Part shown: piece by piece, positions 8,375 to 15,656 of the stretch
Numbering within the stretch: the stretch's first letter is position 1
How the letters are laid out: every line of letters begins with the position of its first letter
NCBI GenBank assembly: GCA_958449715.1
Contig: CAUDIU010000004.1
Location: 1 to 46,471 of the forward strand
Source of the DNA: an uncultured Clostridium sp.
GTDB lineage: Bacteria > Cyanobacteriota > Vampirovibrionia > Gastranaerophilales > Gastranaerophilaceae
DNA length: 46,471 bases
Direction: 5' to 3'
Notes under the pieces: model-generated
What the model saw: only the letters and a program-made list of their open reading frames with translations
Told to the model about the DNA's origin: nothing
The model's database searches: none
Position numbers and translations under genes: made by a program

Positions 8375-9091
8375 ATGACAATTCTAAATAATAATACATT
8401 ACAATTAACAAATATCGGTAAATATAAACTCGTAAATACACTAAAAGCAATAGACAACAACTCAAATCCTGTTTTGGTAACTACAATTAAAGAAAATGAG
8501 AAATTTAAAACACTATTAATCAATAAAGAAAAATCCATAATTGGAGTTAATAGTTTTAAAATTAATGAAAAAATCTTTAATGGTAGTCGTATGGATTCAT
8601 ATAGTAATAATGAACATGTCGGCCTAGGGGAAATAATGCGACTTACAAGCATCATTAACGTGATTGAAAATAATTTACGAAAAATCCAAATATTTTCTCT
8701 AAACGAAGCAATTCCATTTCATTTAAAATATAAATTTAAACCTAAAATCCAAACAGATGATTCAATGCTTGATATTCTTAACAGAATTGCATCATCTGAA
8801 GAAAAAAAATTAAGCAACTATTCCCAAAAAGCTGAAGAAATATTTTCTGATATCTTCTTTAACGGATCAATAAATCAAGAACACAATTATTATGAAGAAT
8901 TACCTGATTTCATAATATCTTATGTTAATAAAATAAGAGAAGAAAAACTCCCTTGGAACAAAACACTAAACTCACCAGGCCTCAATTTTAAAGAAGATTT
9001 ACCTATGGAATTAACTATACAAAATATCAAAGATAATAAAAGTTTTTTCAACGATTTGTTTGCAAAACATAAAATAGATTACAAAATATAA
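8375..9091 (+). CDS. Uncharacterised protein with a GNAT-like segment
   Basis: The 238-residue protein has no signal peptide. Residues about 80-125 (HVGLGEIMRL, a helix, KIQIFSLNEAIPFHLKYKF) follow the pattern of GNAT acetyltransferase motifs A and B: a GxG loop and helix, a strand, then an 'a-iPFh-k-F' ending. The usual R/Q-x-x-G-x-G/A acetyl-CoA loop is only partly matched, so acetyltransferase activity is uncertain. The C-terminal half (about 130-238) is helical and charged with no recognisable motif. The gene follows rsmG by 32 bases and is closed by a terminator hairpin at 9098-9115. The function is not recognised. Confidence 0.6.
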   Translation: MTILNNNTLQLTNIGKYKLVNTLKAIDNNSNPVLVTTIKENEKFKTLLINKEKSIIGVNSFKINEKIFNGSRMDSYSNNEHVGLGEIMRLTSIINVIENNLRKIQIFSLNEAIPFHLKYKFKPKIQTDDSMLDILNRIASSEEKKLSNYSQKAEEIFSDIFFNGSINQEHNYYEELPDFIISYVNKIREEKLPWNKTLNSPGLNFKEDLPMELTIQNIKDNKSFFNDLFAKHKIDYKI

Positions 9092-9126
9092 AAAAAACCA
9101 CTCATTACTGAGTGGGTCGTTTTCTG
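9091..9126 (+). terminator. Rho-independent-type terminator
   Basis: CCACTCA (9098-9104), a four-base loop TTAC and TGAGTGG (9109-9115) form a perfect 7-bp stem. It is preceded by seven A and followed by GTCGTTTTC. It ends the transcript of the STAND/rsmG/8375 genes. Confidence 0.75.
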
Positions 9127-9169
9127 CATCCTAATGGTCTCTTTTAGTGTTTATTATTTAGGAGTTTAT

Positions 9170-9277
9170 ATGTTTTTGGGGTTAATGAATCTATTTATAT
9201 TTAGTGTTTCGACTACACTTAAATCTTATGTAATTATTATTACATATAAGATTTTAAATGTCAATAGAATGGATTAA
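9170..9277 (+). CDS. Possible 35-residue hydrophobic peptide
   Basis: An ATG five bases after AGGAG opens a 35-codon frame starting MFLGLMNLFIFSV and ending in a basic tail (YKILNVNRMD). The ribosome site is better than those of many real genes nearby, and the product would be a small membrane peptide. Against it, the bulged hairpin at 9221-9254 lies inside the frame, and AT-rich sequence yields such frames by chance. It is offered as a candidate only. Confidence 0.25.
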   Translation: MFLGLMNLFIFSVSTTLKSYVIIITYKILNVNRMD

Positions 9278-9411
9278 TAATTTTTTTTGAATTCTGAAAA
9301 AGCCCATATAGTGTAGAATTTACACTTTACAAAACTTAATATTATGTTAGTTTTTTATTTTATCTGGGTATGAATAATGCGCAAAGATATGTTAATAAAT
9401 ATTAAGGGATA

Positions 9412-9439
9412 TTGAAATAAAAAGGCAATTTTTTATAGA
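9412..9439 (+). promoter_or_regulatory. Predicted promoter of the 9483/9763 gene pair
   Basis: TTGAAA (9412-9417) is followed after 16 bases by TATAGA (9434-9439), about 44 bases before the ATG at 9483. The surroundings are AT-rich, so alternative -10 boxes exist between 9440 and 9465. Confidence 0.4.
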
Positions 9440-9482
9440 TTATATACTTTATATATATAACATATCTAATAGGAAATAAATC

Positions 9483-9746
9483 ATGACAGCAATAGGTAAA
9501 GTTGATGCAGTATACCGTGAAAAAACATTTCCGGTAGAAGCAGTAAAATTATATACAGACATTAGTCAACATTCTGTAAACTCAGTTGGTGGCGAAAACC
9601 CCTTTGCAAACACAAGAAGTATGGGGTTATGGCAACAACCAACAGAGGGATATATCGGTCAAGTGAATGGAGAACCTCCTACAGAATATACTTATAAAAA
9701 CGGCTATTGCGAAGAAGTAACAAGAACATTAAATCTATTTGCGTAA
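9483..9746 (+). CDS. Uncharacterised 87-residue protein
   Basis: The ATG follows AGGAAA by six bases. The product is a small soluble protein without signal peptide or membrane helix. It begins MTAIGKVDAVYREKTFPVEA and has a middle rich in G, N and P (GGENPF, GLWQQPTEGYIGQVNGEPP). It matches no family I know. The next gene, also short and Gly/Asn-rich, starts 16 bases downstream, so the two are probably co-transcribed and may act together. Length and composition would suit a small structural or secreted protein without a classical signal, but nothing shows this directly. Confidence 0.65.
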   Translation: MTAIGKVDAVYREKTFPVEAVKLYTDISQHSVNSVGGENPFANTRSMGLWQQPTEGYIGQVNGEPPTEYTYKNGYCEEVTRTLNLFA

Positions 9747-9762
9747 AAACACGAGGTAAAAT

Positions 9763-10056
9763 ATGGCTGCAGGTGACGAATTAAAAATAGGAAAAATAGC
9801 AGCAAATACTGATACATATGGAATGGGAATGGATGGTTCCGGTATAGGAAGCAGTCCTATTACCATGCCAAATACTGACTACAACAGTTTTAGAACAAAT
9901 AAAACAAATAATAATATTGGTTTTCTTGGACTTACTGCACAAAGGACAACTGTTCCAATAAGTAGTCAATTAGATGCCCAATTTGGGAACATGGTTGGAT
10001 TAGGGCAGAATATATTCAGTCCTGAAGTTGGGAATAAATTACACTTAATATCATAA
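9763..10056 (+). CDS. Uncharacterised 97-residue Gly/Asn/Thr-rich protein
   Basis: The ATG is preceded by GAGGTAAAAT. The product starts MAAGDELKIGKIAANTD and is rich in G, N, T and S (GMGMDGSGIGSS, FRTNKTNNNIGFLGL). It has no signal peptide, no long hydrophobic helix and no cysteine. I recognise no family. It directly follows the 87-residue gene and is closed by a strong bidirectional terminator, so the two form a small operon of their own. Codon use is like that of its neighbours, with no sign of recent transfer. Confidence 0.65.
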   Translation: MAAGDELKIGKIAANTDTYGMGMDGSGIGSSPITMPNTDYNSFRTNKTNNNIGFLGLTAQRTTVPISSQLDAQFGNMVGLGQNIFSPEVGNKLHLIS

Positions 10057-10096
10057 AAAAGACGATCCTTTAAAATTAAAGCATCGTCTTTTTTTT
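10055..10096. terminator. Bidirectional terminator between convergent genes
   Basis: An A-run (10055-10060), GACGAT, a C/C mismatch, CTTTA, a four-base loop, TAAAG, ATCGTC and a T-run (10089-10096) form one long stem. A-tract on one side and T-tract on the other let it end both the plus-strand pair and the minus-strand sugar operon. Confidence 0.85.
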
Positions 10097-10114
10097 ATTT
10101 ATTTAATGGACAAA

Positions 10115-11239
10115 TTATACAGCAGCTTTTGTTTTTGATTTTTCAATACAATCAATCAATGTAGAAGCTACAGTTCTTTGTTCTTCTTCTGTTAATTCAG
10201 GGAACATTGGTAAAGAAATTACCATTTCTGTATTCTTTTCAGATACAGGTAATGAACCTTTTCCTACACCTAAGTATTCATGAACTTTTTGTAAATGCAA
10301 AGGAATAGGATAATAAAGCATTGCACCAATTCCTCTTTCTTGAAGCATTTTATGAACTTCATCTCGGTTAGGAATTTTTACTGTATATTGGTGATATACA
10401 CAATATGTATCATCTAATTCCTTAGGAGTTTGAATATCAGCACAATCTTTAAATAATTCATTATAATAATAAGCGTGTTTACGTCTAGCTTCATTCCAAT
10501 CTTTTACATGAGGTAATTTTACACGTAAAATAGCTGCTTGAATTTCATCAAGACGACTATTTACGCCAATTTCATCATGGTGATAACGAATAGCTCCACC
10601 GTGATTTCTTAAAGCAACAGCTCTATCTCTTAATTTTTCATCACTAGTCATTAATAGACCGCCATCACCCATTCCTCCTAAATTTTTAGTAGGATAGAAG
10701 CTTAAGCAACCAAAGTCTCCAAAAGTACCAACCATTTTACCTTTATATAAAGCACCAATTGCTTGGCAACAATCTTCAATTACATGTAAATTATGTTTTT
10801 TAGCTACAGCCATAATAGTATCCATATCACAAGGCTGACCGTATAAGTGAACAGGGATAATCGCTTTTGTCTTTGGTGTAATTGCTGCTTCCAATTTTGA
10901 AGCATCTAAGTTAAAAGTATCTTTATCAATATCTACAAAAACAGGTTTTGCACCAACAATTCCAATAGCTTCAGTAGTAGCTACGAATGTAAATGCAACG
11001 GTTATTACTTCATCACCTGCTCCGATATCTAATGCACGTAAAGCGATGTGTAAAGCATCAGTACCTGAATTTAACCCTACAGTATATTTACAGCCGATAA
11101 AATCAGCCATTTCTTGTTCAAAAGCTTTTGCATTTGGTCCAAGAATATAAGATCCTGAACGTAAAACTTCACAAACTGCTTTTTCAACTTCAGCCCCAAT
11201 AGTTGCATATTGGCGTTTTGAATCTAAAATAGGTATCAT
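10115..11239 (-). CDS. DegT/DnrJ/EryC1/StrS family sugar aminotransferase
   Basis: This 374-residue protein is full length for a PLP-dependent nucleotide-sugar aminotransferase. It shows SGTDALHIALRA (phosphate loop), FTFVATTEAI, HLYGQPCDMD, the PLP-ring aspartate D156 in VIEDCCQA, and the Schiff-base lysine K185 in SFYPTKNLGGMGDGG. The family transfers an amino group from glutamate to a 3- or 4-keto NDP-sugar destined for O-antigen, capsule or glycoprotein. Which keto-sugar is used cannot be read here. A strong ribosome site (AGGAGAG) precedes the ATG. Upstream on the same strand are an O-antigen ligase and a heptose kinase, which fits surface-polysaccharide synthesis. Confidence 0.92.
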   Translation of the reverse strand: MIPILDSKRQYATIGAEVEKAVCEVLRSGSYILGPNAKAFEQEMADFIGCKYTVGLNSGTDALHIALRALDIGAGDEVITVAFTFVATTEAIGIVGAKPVFVDIDKDTFNLDASKLEAAITPKTKAIIPVHLYGQPCDMDTIMAVAKKHNLHVIEDCCQAIGALYKGKMVGTFGDFGCLSFYPTKNLGGMGDGGLLMTSDEKLRDRAVALRNHGGAIRYHHDEIGVNSRLDEIQAAILRVKLPHVKDWNEARRKHAYYYNELFKDCADIQTPKELDDTYCVYHQYTVKIPNRDEVHKMLQERGIGAMLYYPIPLHLQKVHEYLGVGKGSLPVSEKNTEMVISLPMFPELTEEEQRTVASTLIDCIEKSKTKAAV

Positions 11240-11338
11240 ATTTCTCTCCTTTTTTTGCCATTATTTATAGCCTATAGTATTAGTTTACCACAGTATTTCC
11301 ATGCCTTTATATAAGCTTAATAATATATATATTAAACT

Positions 11339-12664
11339 CTAAACTGTCTCTTTATCAAAAATTAAAGTTCTTGCAACTGCAACCATAGTCCAAAAAACAA
11401 ACTGGATTTGTGGCCTAAAAAATACTGTATCAACCATACCATGAACACATACTGCAACAATTGAAATTACGGCAGAAGATACGATTATAACAGCTTTTGT
11501 ATCATTTGATTTTAATATATAATTGATTGCATTTTTTACTAAATTTATTAAAAAACCAACAAAAGCAATTAAAGCGAAAATACCACTTTCTACAGCTATT
11601 TCTAAAAAGATATTATAAGCACTTAATGCATCAAAACCTGTTTTCATATACAAGCCATATATTTCTCTAAAGTTTTGATTTCCAACCCCAATACCTAATA
11701 ACCAGTTATCTTTAAACATTTCAATAGAAGAATGGTATACATTAAATCTGAAAGAATTTGAAGAATCCTGGCGCATTGCAAATATTGAAAGCACTCTTGC
11801 CCTCAAAGATGTAACTAATAGCATTGCAGCTGTTGCAATAGCAACGACACCACCGACAATAGATAAATATATTTGCTTATAATTATTCCATAAATATTTA
11901 GCTGATACTCCAAACATACAAGCAAAAATTACCATCATTCCAATATAAGAACCGCGACAACCTGTTAAGAATAATGTCATTGTTGAAAATAACGCAAACA
12001 TTAATCCAACTATTGAATATTTATACTTTTTATCAACAAATAAATATCCAGCCAATCCGTATAATGCAGGAATTCCAGCAACAAAATATCCACCTAATAA
12101 ATTTGGATTATAAGGTTTTAACGTTCCATATACACGAGTCATAACCTCTTCAGGATTTAACCCGGAAACATCTTGCCACCCAGATATTTCTTCTACATGA
12201 GAAAAGTTTTGCAAAAAACCTACGACTGCTTCAAAACTTACACAAATACCTATTGTAGCTAAAATATATGGTATTTTATTTTTATTATTTTTCAGAAATT
12301 GAACTAATGAAAAATAAAAAGCTAAATATGTAAATGTTTTAAAAAAGCCTTTCAAACTTAAATGAAATAAAGTAGAACCTGCTAAACTTATTATTACAAT
12401 CATAAAATAAGCTAAAAGCCACAGTTCAAAGTTTTTGCAATCTAATCTTTCATCAGGTTTGGTTAATATTTTCACAAAAGTCAGAAATACCGCAATTAAT
12501 GCAATAAATCCAATAACATCAGATGACATTACAGTTGAAGATAAGAATACAGCAATTATAGAAATAAATATAAGAGCATCTATCTTCTGCAAAAATAAAC
12601 TATTATTATACAAGTATTCAAATTTTGATTGAGTAAATTTTAATATATTATTAAACATTGTCAT
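11339..12664 (-). CDS. O-antigen ligase/polymerase family membrane protein (WaaL/Wzy-like)
   Basis: The 441-residue integral membrane protein has about a dozen hydrophobic segments. The family core GCRGSYIGM (about residue 236) is followed by the large extracytoplasmic loop with GIGVGNQNFREIYG. This is the Wzy_C/O-antigen-ligase layout, whose members join or polymerise undecaprenyl-linked glycans at the periplasmic face. Ligase and polymerase cannot be separated by sequence alone. The start overlaps the end of the DUF4330 gene by 14 bases, showing tight coupling. The DegT aminotransferase follows after about 100 bases. Confidence 0.85.
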   Translation of the reverse strand: MTMFNNILKFTQSKFEYLYNNSLFLQKIDALIFISIIAVFLSSTVMSSDVIGFIALIAVFLTFVKILTKPDERLDCKNFELWLLAYFMIVIISLAGSTLFHLSLKGFFKTFTYLAFYFSLVQFLKNNKNKIPYILATIGICVSFEAVVGFLQNFSHVEEISGWQDVSGLNPEEVMTRVYGTLKPYNPNLLGGYFVAGIPALYGLAGYLFVDKKYKYSIVGLMFALFSTMTLFLTGCRGSYIGMMVIFACMFGVSAKYLWNNYKQIYLSIVGGVVAIATAAMLLVTSLRARVLSIFAMRQDSSNSFRFNVYHSSIEMFKDNWLLGIGVGNQNFREIYGLYMKTGFDALSAYNIFLEIAVESGIFALIAFVGFLINLVKNAINYILKSNDTKAVIIVSSAVISIVAVCVHGMVDTVFFRPQIQFVFWTMVAVARTLIFDKETV

Positions 12665-13214
12665 TAGCGTCTATAGAATTATGGTACTCATTGTCATCTG
12701 TAACAGGCATAATTTTTAAATCTGATACAGTTCCGTTAAATTTGTAATCTTTTCCTTCTAGTGTAATAGGCAAACCCATTTTAATTTTGTTTCCACCTAC
12801 TACAGCTCCATCTTTAGTTATTTTAGCAACATCTGATAGAGTAACAACTAAATCATATACATTTGCCTGAGATGGGTCTTCAACTACCATAACTTTTTTA
12901 CTATTCAAAATTGGCAAAACAATTTTTTTTCTATCAGCTTTTACATCTACGATATCCAAATCAGAATATGGAACATTTCTTATGCTGATAAAAGTTTTTT
13001 CATGTGAACGAATAGGAACATCATTACCAGTTAATGTTACACCTCTTATGTATACCTGAAAAGAAATTTTTGAAGTAGCTTCAATTTGTTTTGCTGCAGT
13101 TTGTCTAAAATTTTTATAAGTAAAAAATCCGACTAACAAAGCAATAAGTACTCCGGCTATAATTATAATGTCTACCGGTTTAAATTTTTTCAAACAATCT
13201 GTTAATTTTTCCAT
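12651..13214 (-). CDS. DUF4330 family membrane-anchored protein
   Basis: This 187-residue protein has one N-terminal transmembrane helix (about residues 15-35, VDIIIIAGVLIALLVGFF). A periplasmic beta-rich domain follows, with QVYIRGV near its start and a late KMGLPITLEGKDYKF strand, typical of DUF4330, a family common in cyanobacteria. I chose the ATG at 13214 over the in-frame ATG at 13227-13229. GGAGAG sits seven bases before 13214 and inside the longer version, which has no ribosome site of its own. It lies between the heptose kinase and the O-antigen ligase, and a role in surface-glycan assembly is inferred from that context only. Confidence 0.8.
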   Translation of the reverse strand: MEKLTDCLKKFKPVDIIIIAGVLIALLVGFFTYKNFRQTAAKQIEATSKISFQVYIRGVTLTGNDVPIRSHEKTFISIRNVPYSDLDIVDVKADRKKIVLPILNSKKVMVVEDPSQANVYDLVVTLSDVAKITKDGAVVGGNKIKMGLPITLEGKDYKFNGTVSDLKIMPVTDDNEYHNSIDANDNV

Positions 13215-13251
13215 AAAAGTTCTCTCCATAATATTAAAATTTTAAATGCGC

Positions 13252-14256
13252 TTATAATTTATCAACAGCATTTAAAATTTCTTCAATAGTTGTAGTCGCA
13301 CAACCAAATTGTTTTACAACAATACTAGCAGCTACATTACCAATAATAGCTGCATAAGATGGTTCAGCGCCAGCTGCCAAAGCTAAAGTATAAACAGCCG
13401 TAACCGTATCTCCGGCACCAGTTACATCAAAGACTTCTGACTTATTAAATACCGGAATTTTTGTATAATTATCATGGCCACTTACCACAAACATTCCATC
13501 AGCACCACAAGTGATTAATATTGATTTTGCATTTGTTTCATTCAAAAGTTTATCACCTGCTCGTTTTAAATCTTCTTCTGTTTCTATTGTGAAACCAACC
13601 GATTTTTGAGTATCTGGAAGGTTTGGAGTCATTGATGTAACATTTTTATATACACTCAAATCTTTTTGAGCATCTACTACAATAATTTTATTATAATGAT
13701 TTGCTAATCTTATAGTTTCTTGAATAATTTTAGGAGTTAAAGTTCCTATATGATAATTAGATAAAATTATTGCATCATGTTCTGGAATTGCTCTTTCGAT
13801 CTGTTTTAAAACTTCTTCTTCTATTTCCGGACTTAATAAAGCATTTGTCTGTCTGTCAATTCTTACAATTTGCTGAGTAATTGATGTTGTTATAGAACCC
13901 GAAATTCTTGTTTTTGTAGTTGTTTTACGGGTAGGATCTACAACAAGCAACCCACAATTAACATTAGCTTTTTCAAAAGTTTCTCTTAATTGACCTGCTT
14001 GAAAATCATCACCACAAACACCTATTACACTAACTTTTCCATTATTTAAAGTAGAAACGTTATGAGCAGCATTTGATGCAGCTCCTAAAATCAATTTTGT
14101 TTCAGAATGCAATAAAATTAATACAGGAGCTTCTCTTGAGATTCTTTCAGCATCTCCATAGACCATTTCATCTATAGCTAAATCACCTATAACTAATACC
14201 TTCGGCTCATTTAATTTCTTGATATAAGAAACCAACTGTTCTTTATTAATATTCAT
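13252..14256 (-). CDS. D-glycero-D-manno-heptose-7-phosphate kinase-like (PfkB family, HldA/RfaE1-like)
   Basis: This 334-residue PfkB-type sugar kinase has the RfaE-domain features LVIGDLAIDEMVYGDAERIS near residue 20, GAASNAAHNVSTL, the anion-hole motif DVTGAGDTV with its catalytic Asp (about residue 289), and a final GN-AAS-VV helix. It corresponds to the kinase half of E. coli HldE, without the C-terminal adenylyltransferase, as in organisms with separate HldA and HldC. It would phosphorylate heptose 7-phosphate at C1 for ADP-heptose and the LPS core. It leads the minus-strand sugar operon, with GAGG before the ATG and a good promoter at 14278-14305. Confidence 0.85.
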   Translation of the reverse strand: MNINKEQLVSYIKKLNEPKVLVIGDLAIDEMVYGDAERISREAPVLILLHSETKLILGAASNAAHNVSTLNNGKVSVIGVCGDDFQAGQLRETFEKANVNCGLLVVDPTRKTTTKTRISGSITTSITQQIVRIDRQTNALLSPEIEEEVLKQIERAIPEHDAIILSNYHIGTLTPKIIQETIRLANHYNKIIVVDAQKDLSVYKNVTSMTPNLPDTQKSVGFTIETEEDLKRAGDKLLNETNAKSILITCGADGMFVVSGHDNYTKIPVFNKSEVFDVTGAGDTVTAVYTLALAAGAEPSYAAIIGNVAASIVVKQFGCATTTIEEILNAVDKL

Positions 14257-14277
14257 AAAAATATCCTCTACAGGAAA

Positions 14278-14305
14278 AATATAACATAAAAAAAATTTTT
14301 AGCAA
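14278..14305 (-). promoter_or_regulatory. Predicted promoter of the surface-sugar operon
   Basis: On the minus strand TTGCTA (14300-14305), 16 bases and TATATT (14278-14283) form a promoter with an extended -10 (TGT before TATATT). Transcription would begin near 14271, leaving a leader of about 14 bases that contains the GAGG ribosome site. Confidence 0.55.
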
Positions 14306-14408
14306 AATTGATTAAATCAATAGTTTTAATGTAAATTTTTATTAAACGTTATAGCAAAAAAAAACATTTTTATGATTTATTAAATAAATATAAAAGAAAG
14401 GCAAATAT

Positions 14409-14885
14409 ATGATTACCTCAATAAGAAGCATTAACTTTTTTCAATCAAAAAATAATCAAAATATTCAAAACAACTCAAATAAATATTATCAAAAACTAAA
14501 TTCTTTACCTTGTGATAGCGTATCATTTTCCGGGAAACAAATTTCATCTAAATTATCACAAGAAAGCATTGATTTAGTTCAAAGTTTTGCAAAAAAACTA
14601 CAATTAAACAAAATTTATAAATTTGATAACCCAAATGTCGAAAGATTCCAAATGACATCTATCGCATCTCCTAAGAACCCAGAAACAAGAGCATTAATAC
14701 TACAATATTTCGGCTACTCAAAAGATAATATGACTAAACATATTATGTGCACAATACAAGATACAGGCGAAATAATAGAAAGTGGAAATATTGTAAAAAA
14801 TCCAAAAGAAATTGATATTTACGAACAAATATTACCAGCAATTATTACTCATGCATCAAAAGAATTAAAAGTAAAATTTAACTAA
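14409..14885 (+). CDS. Uncharacterised protein with N-terminal SFSG motif
   Basis: This 158-residue protein has a ribosome site (AAAGG, eight bases before the ATG). Its N-terminal 30 residues are rich in Asn and Gln, then comes CDSVSFSGKQ (about residues 35-44), then a small mixed alpha/beta domain (about 50-158, with IVKNPKEIDIYEQILPAI). It has no signal peptide and no membrane helix. I recognise no family. The short aromatic-S/T-G motif after a disordered N-terminus recurs in other unrelated unknown proteins of this window (37669 and 45024 genes). It converges on the metallophosphoesterase gene with a single base between the stops. Confidence 0.65.
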   Translation: MITSIRSINFFQSKNNQNIQNNSNKYYQKLNSLPCDSVSFSGKQISSKLSQESIDLVQSFAKKLQLNKIYKFDNPNVERFQMTSIASPKNPETRALILQYFGYSKDNMTKHIMCTIQDTGEIIESGNIVKNPKEIDIYEQILPAIITHASKELKVKFN

Positions 14886-14886
14886 T

Positions 14887-15621
14887 TTAAATATGTCTGG
14901 ACTTTGGATTTAAAATCATTTCTGCAAGCTTATCTGCACCCTCAAAGGTTCTTGCAGAAACAATTTTAGCTGCAGTTTCTCTATCATAGTCTACAAATCT
15001 ATGTTCTATAGAGAAACCTCCATCTTGAAAATCAGCAATAACATAACAAGATTTAGGATCACTTGTCATTGGTCGACCAACACTACCAACATTTACGACT
15101 GTTTGTTTTTTATTTGTTTGATAACCCGCAGGAACATGTGTATGCCCGCATAAAACTAAATCAGCATCAGTACCTATCAACATATCCTCAACATCTTTTA
15201 GAGGCATATTAGGTAAAATATCCTCATTATTACGTCTTGGAGAGCCATGAACCAATAGAACTTTTACTCCTTCTATAACTATTTCTTTTTGTGGAGGTAA
15301 ATTTCTTAAATATTCTTTTTTATCATCTTCTATAAAGATAACATCATCAGCCAAAGCATTAGCCATTACAGGAAAAGCCTTTTTTACATTTTCATAAACT
15401 TCAGGAGAAAAATCTGCTATTAATTTATCAGTATTTCCTTGAATAACTTCCCAGTTATTTTGAGATCTTATGTAATCAATTACCATTCTAGGTTGAGGAC
15501 CAGCCATTGCTAAATCTCCCAAACATAATATTTTTTCACATTGATTTAATTTTAAATCTTCAACAACACTTTCTAAAGCTTGAAAATTTCCATGGATATC
15601 AGACAAAACTGCAACTTTCAT
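14887..15621 (-). CDS. Metallophosphoesterase, YfcE/MJ0936-like
   Basis: This 244-residue calcineurin-like phosphoesterase shows the full metal-site series: DIHGN near the N-terminus, GDLAMAGPQP, GNTD, VHGSP, and CGHTHVP with the closing NVGSVGRP. Such proteins hydrolyse phosphodiesters or phosphomonoesters with two metal ions; the substrate is unknown. I chose the ATG at 15621, preceded by AAGGAGAG. A longer in-frame reading to 15723 would overlap the ispG start and lacks a ribosome site. Only 35 bases separate it from the divergent ispG gene, so the two promoters must overlap. Confidence 0.88.
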   Translation of the reverse strand: MKVAVLSDIHGNFQALESVVEDLKLNQCEKILCLGDLAMAGPQPRMVIDYIRSQNNWEVIQGNTDKLIADFSPEVYENVKKAFPVMANALADDVIFIEDDKKEYLRNLPPQKEIVIEGVKVLLVHGSPRRNNEDILPNMPLKDVEDMLIGTDADLVLCGHTHVPAGYQTNKKQTVVNVGSVGRPMTSDPKSCYVIADFQDGGFSIEHRFVDYDRETAAKIVSARTFEGADKLAEMILNPKSRHI

Positions 15622-15644
15622 TTTTCTCTCCTTTTTATTTGTGA

Positions 15645-15653
15645 TACTATAAT
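15645..15653 (+). promoter_or_regulatory. Predicted -10 region of ispG (leaderless)
   Basis: TATAAT (15648-15653) overlaps TACTAT (15645-15650), which has an upstream TGA giving an extended -10. Either places the transcription start at about 15656-15661, on top of the ATG at 15657. No clear -35 and no ribosome site are visible. Confidence 0.5.
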
Positions 15654-15656
15654 AAT

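Larger units (their letters stand above)
9127..9482. other. Long intergenic stretch with a bulged hairpin and short inverted repeats
   Basis: No long gene lies here. A bulged hairpin is formed by 9221-9234 and 9239-9254 (6 bp plus 8 bp, a two-base bulge, a four-base loop). AGTGTA (9310-9315) and TACACT (9321-9326) form a second inverted repeat. The decamer TTTAGTGTTT occurs near 9143 and again near 9200. A 35-codon reading frame (9170-9277) and a promoter-like pair (9412-9439) are listed separately. Base composition is extremely AT-rich. Confidence 0.5.

Noticed and set aside
8239..8655. 138-codon hydrophobic frame on the minus strand
   Set aside because: Antisense to rsmG and the 8375 gene; no ribosome site or motif.
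9214..9221. Octamer TACACTTA, also at 42121, 44902 and (inverted) 44965
   Set aside because: It also occurs inside a coding region (10040). The total is close to what base composition predicts for this window, so I do not call it a regulatory motif.
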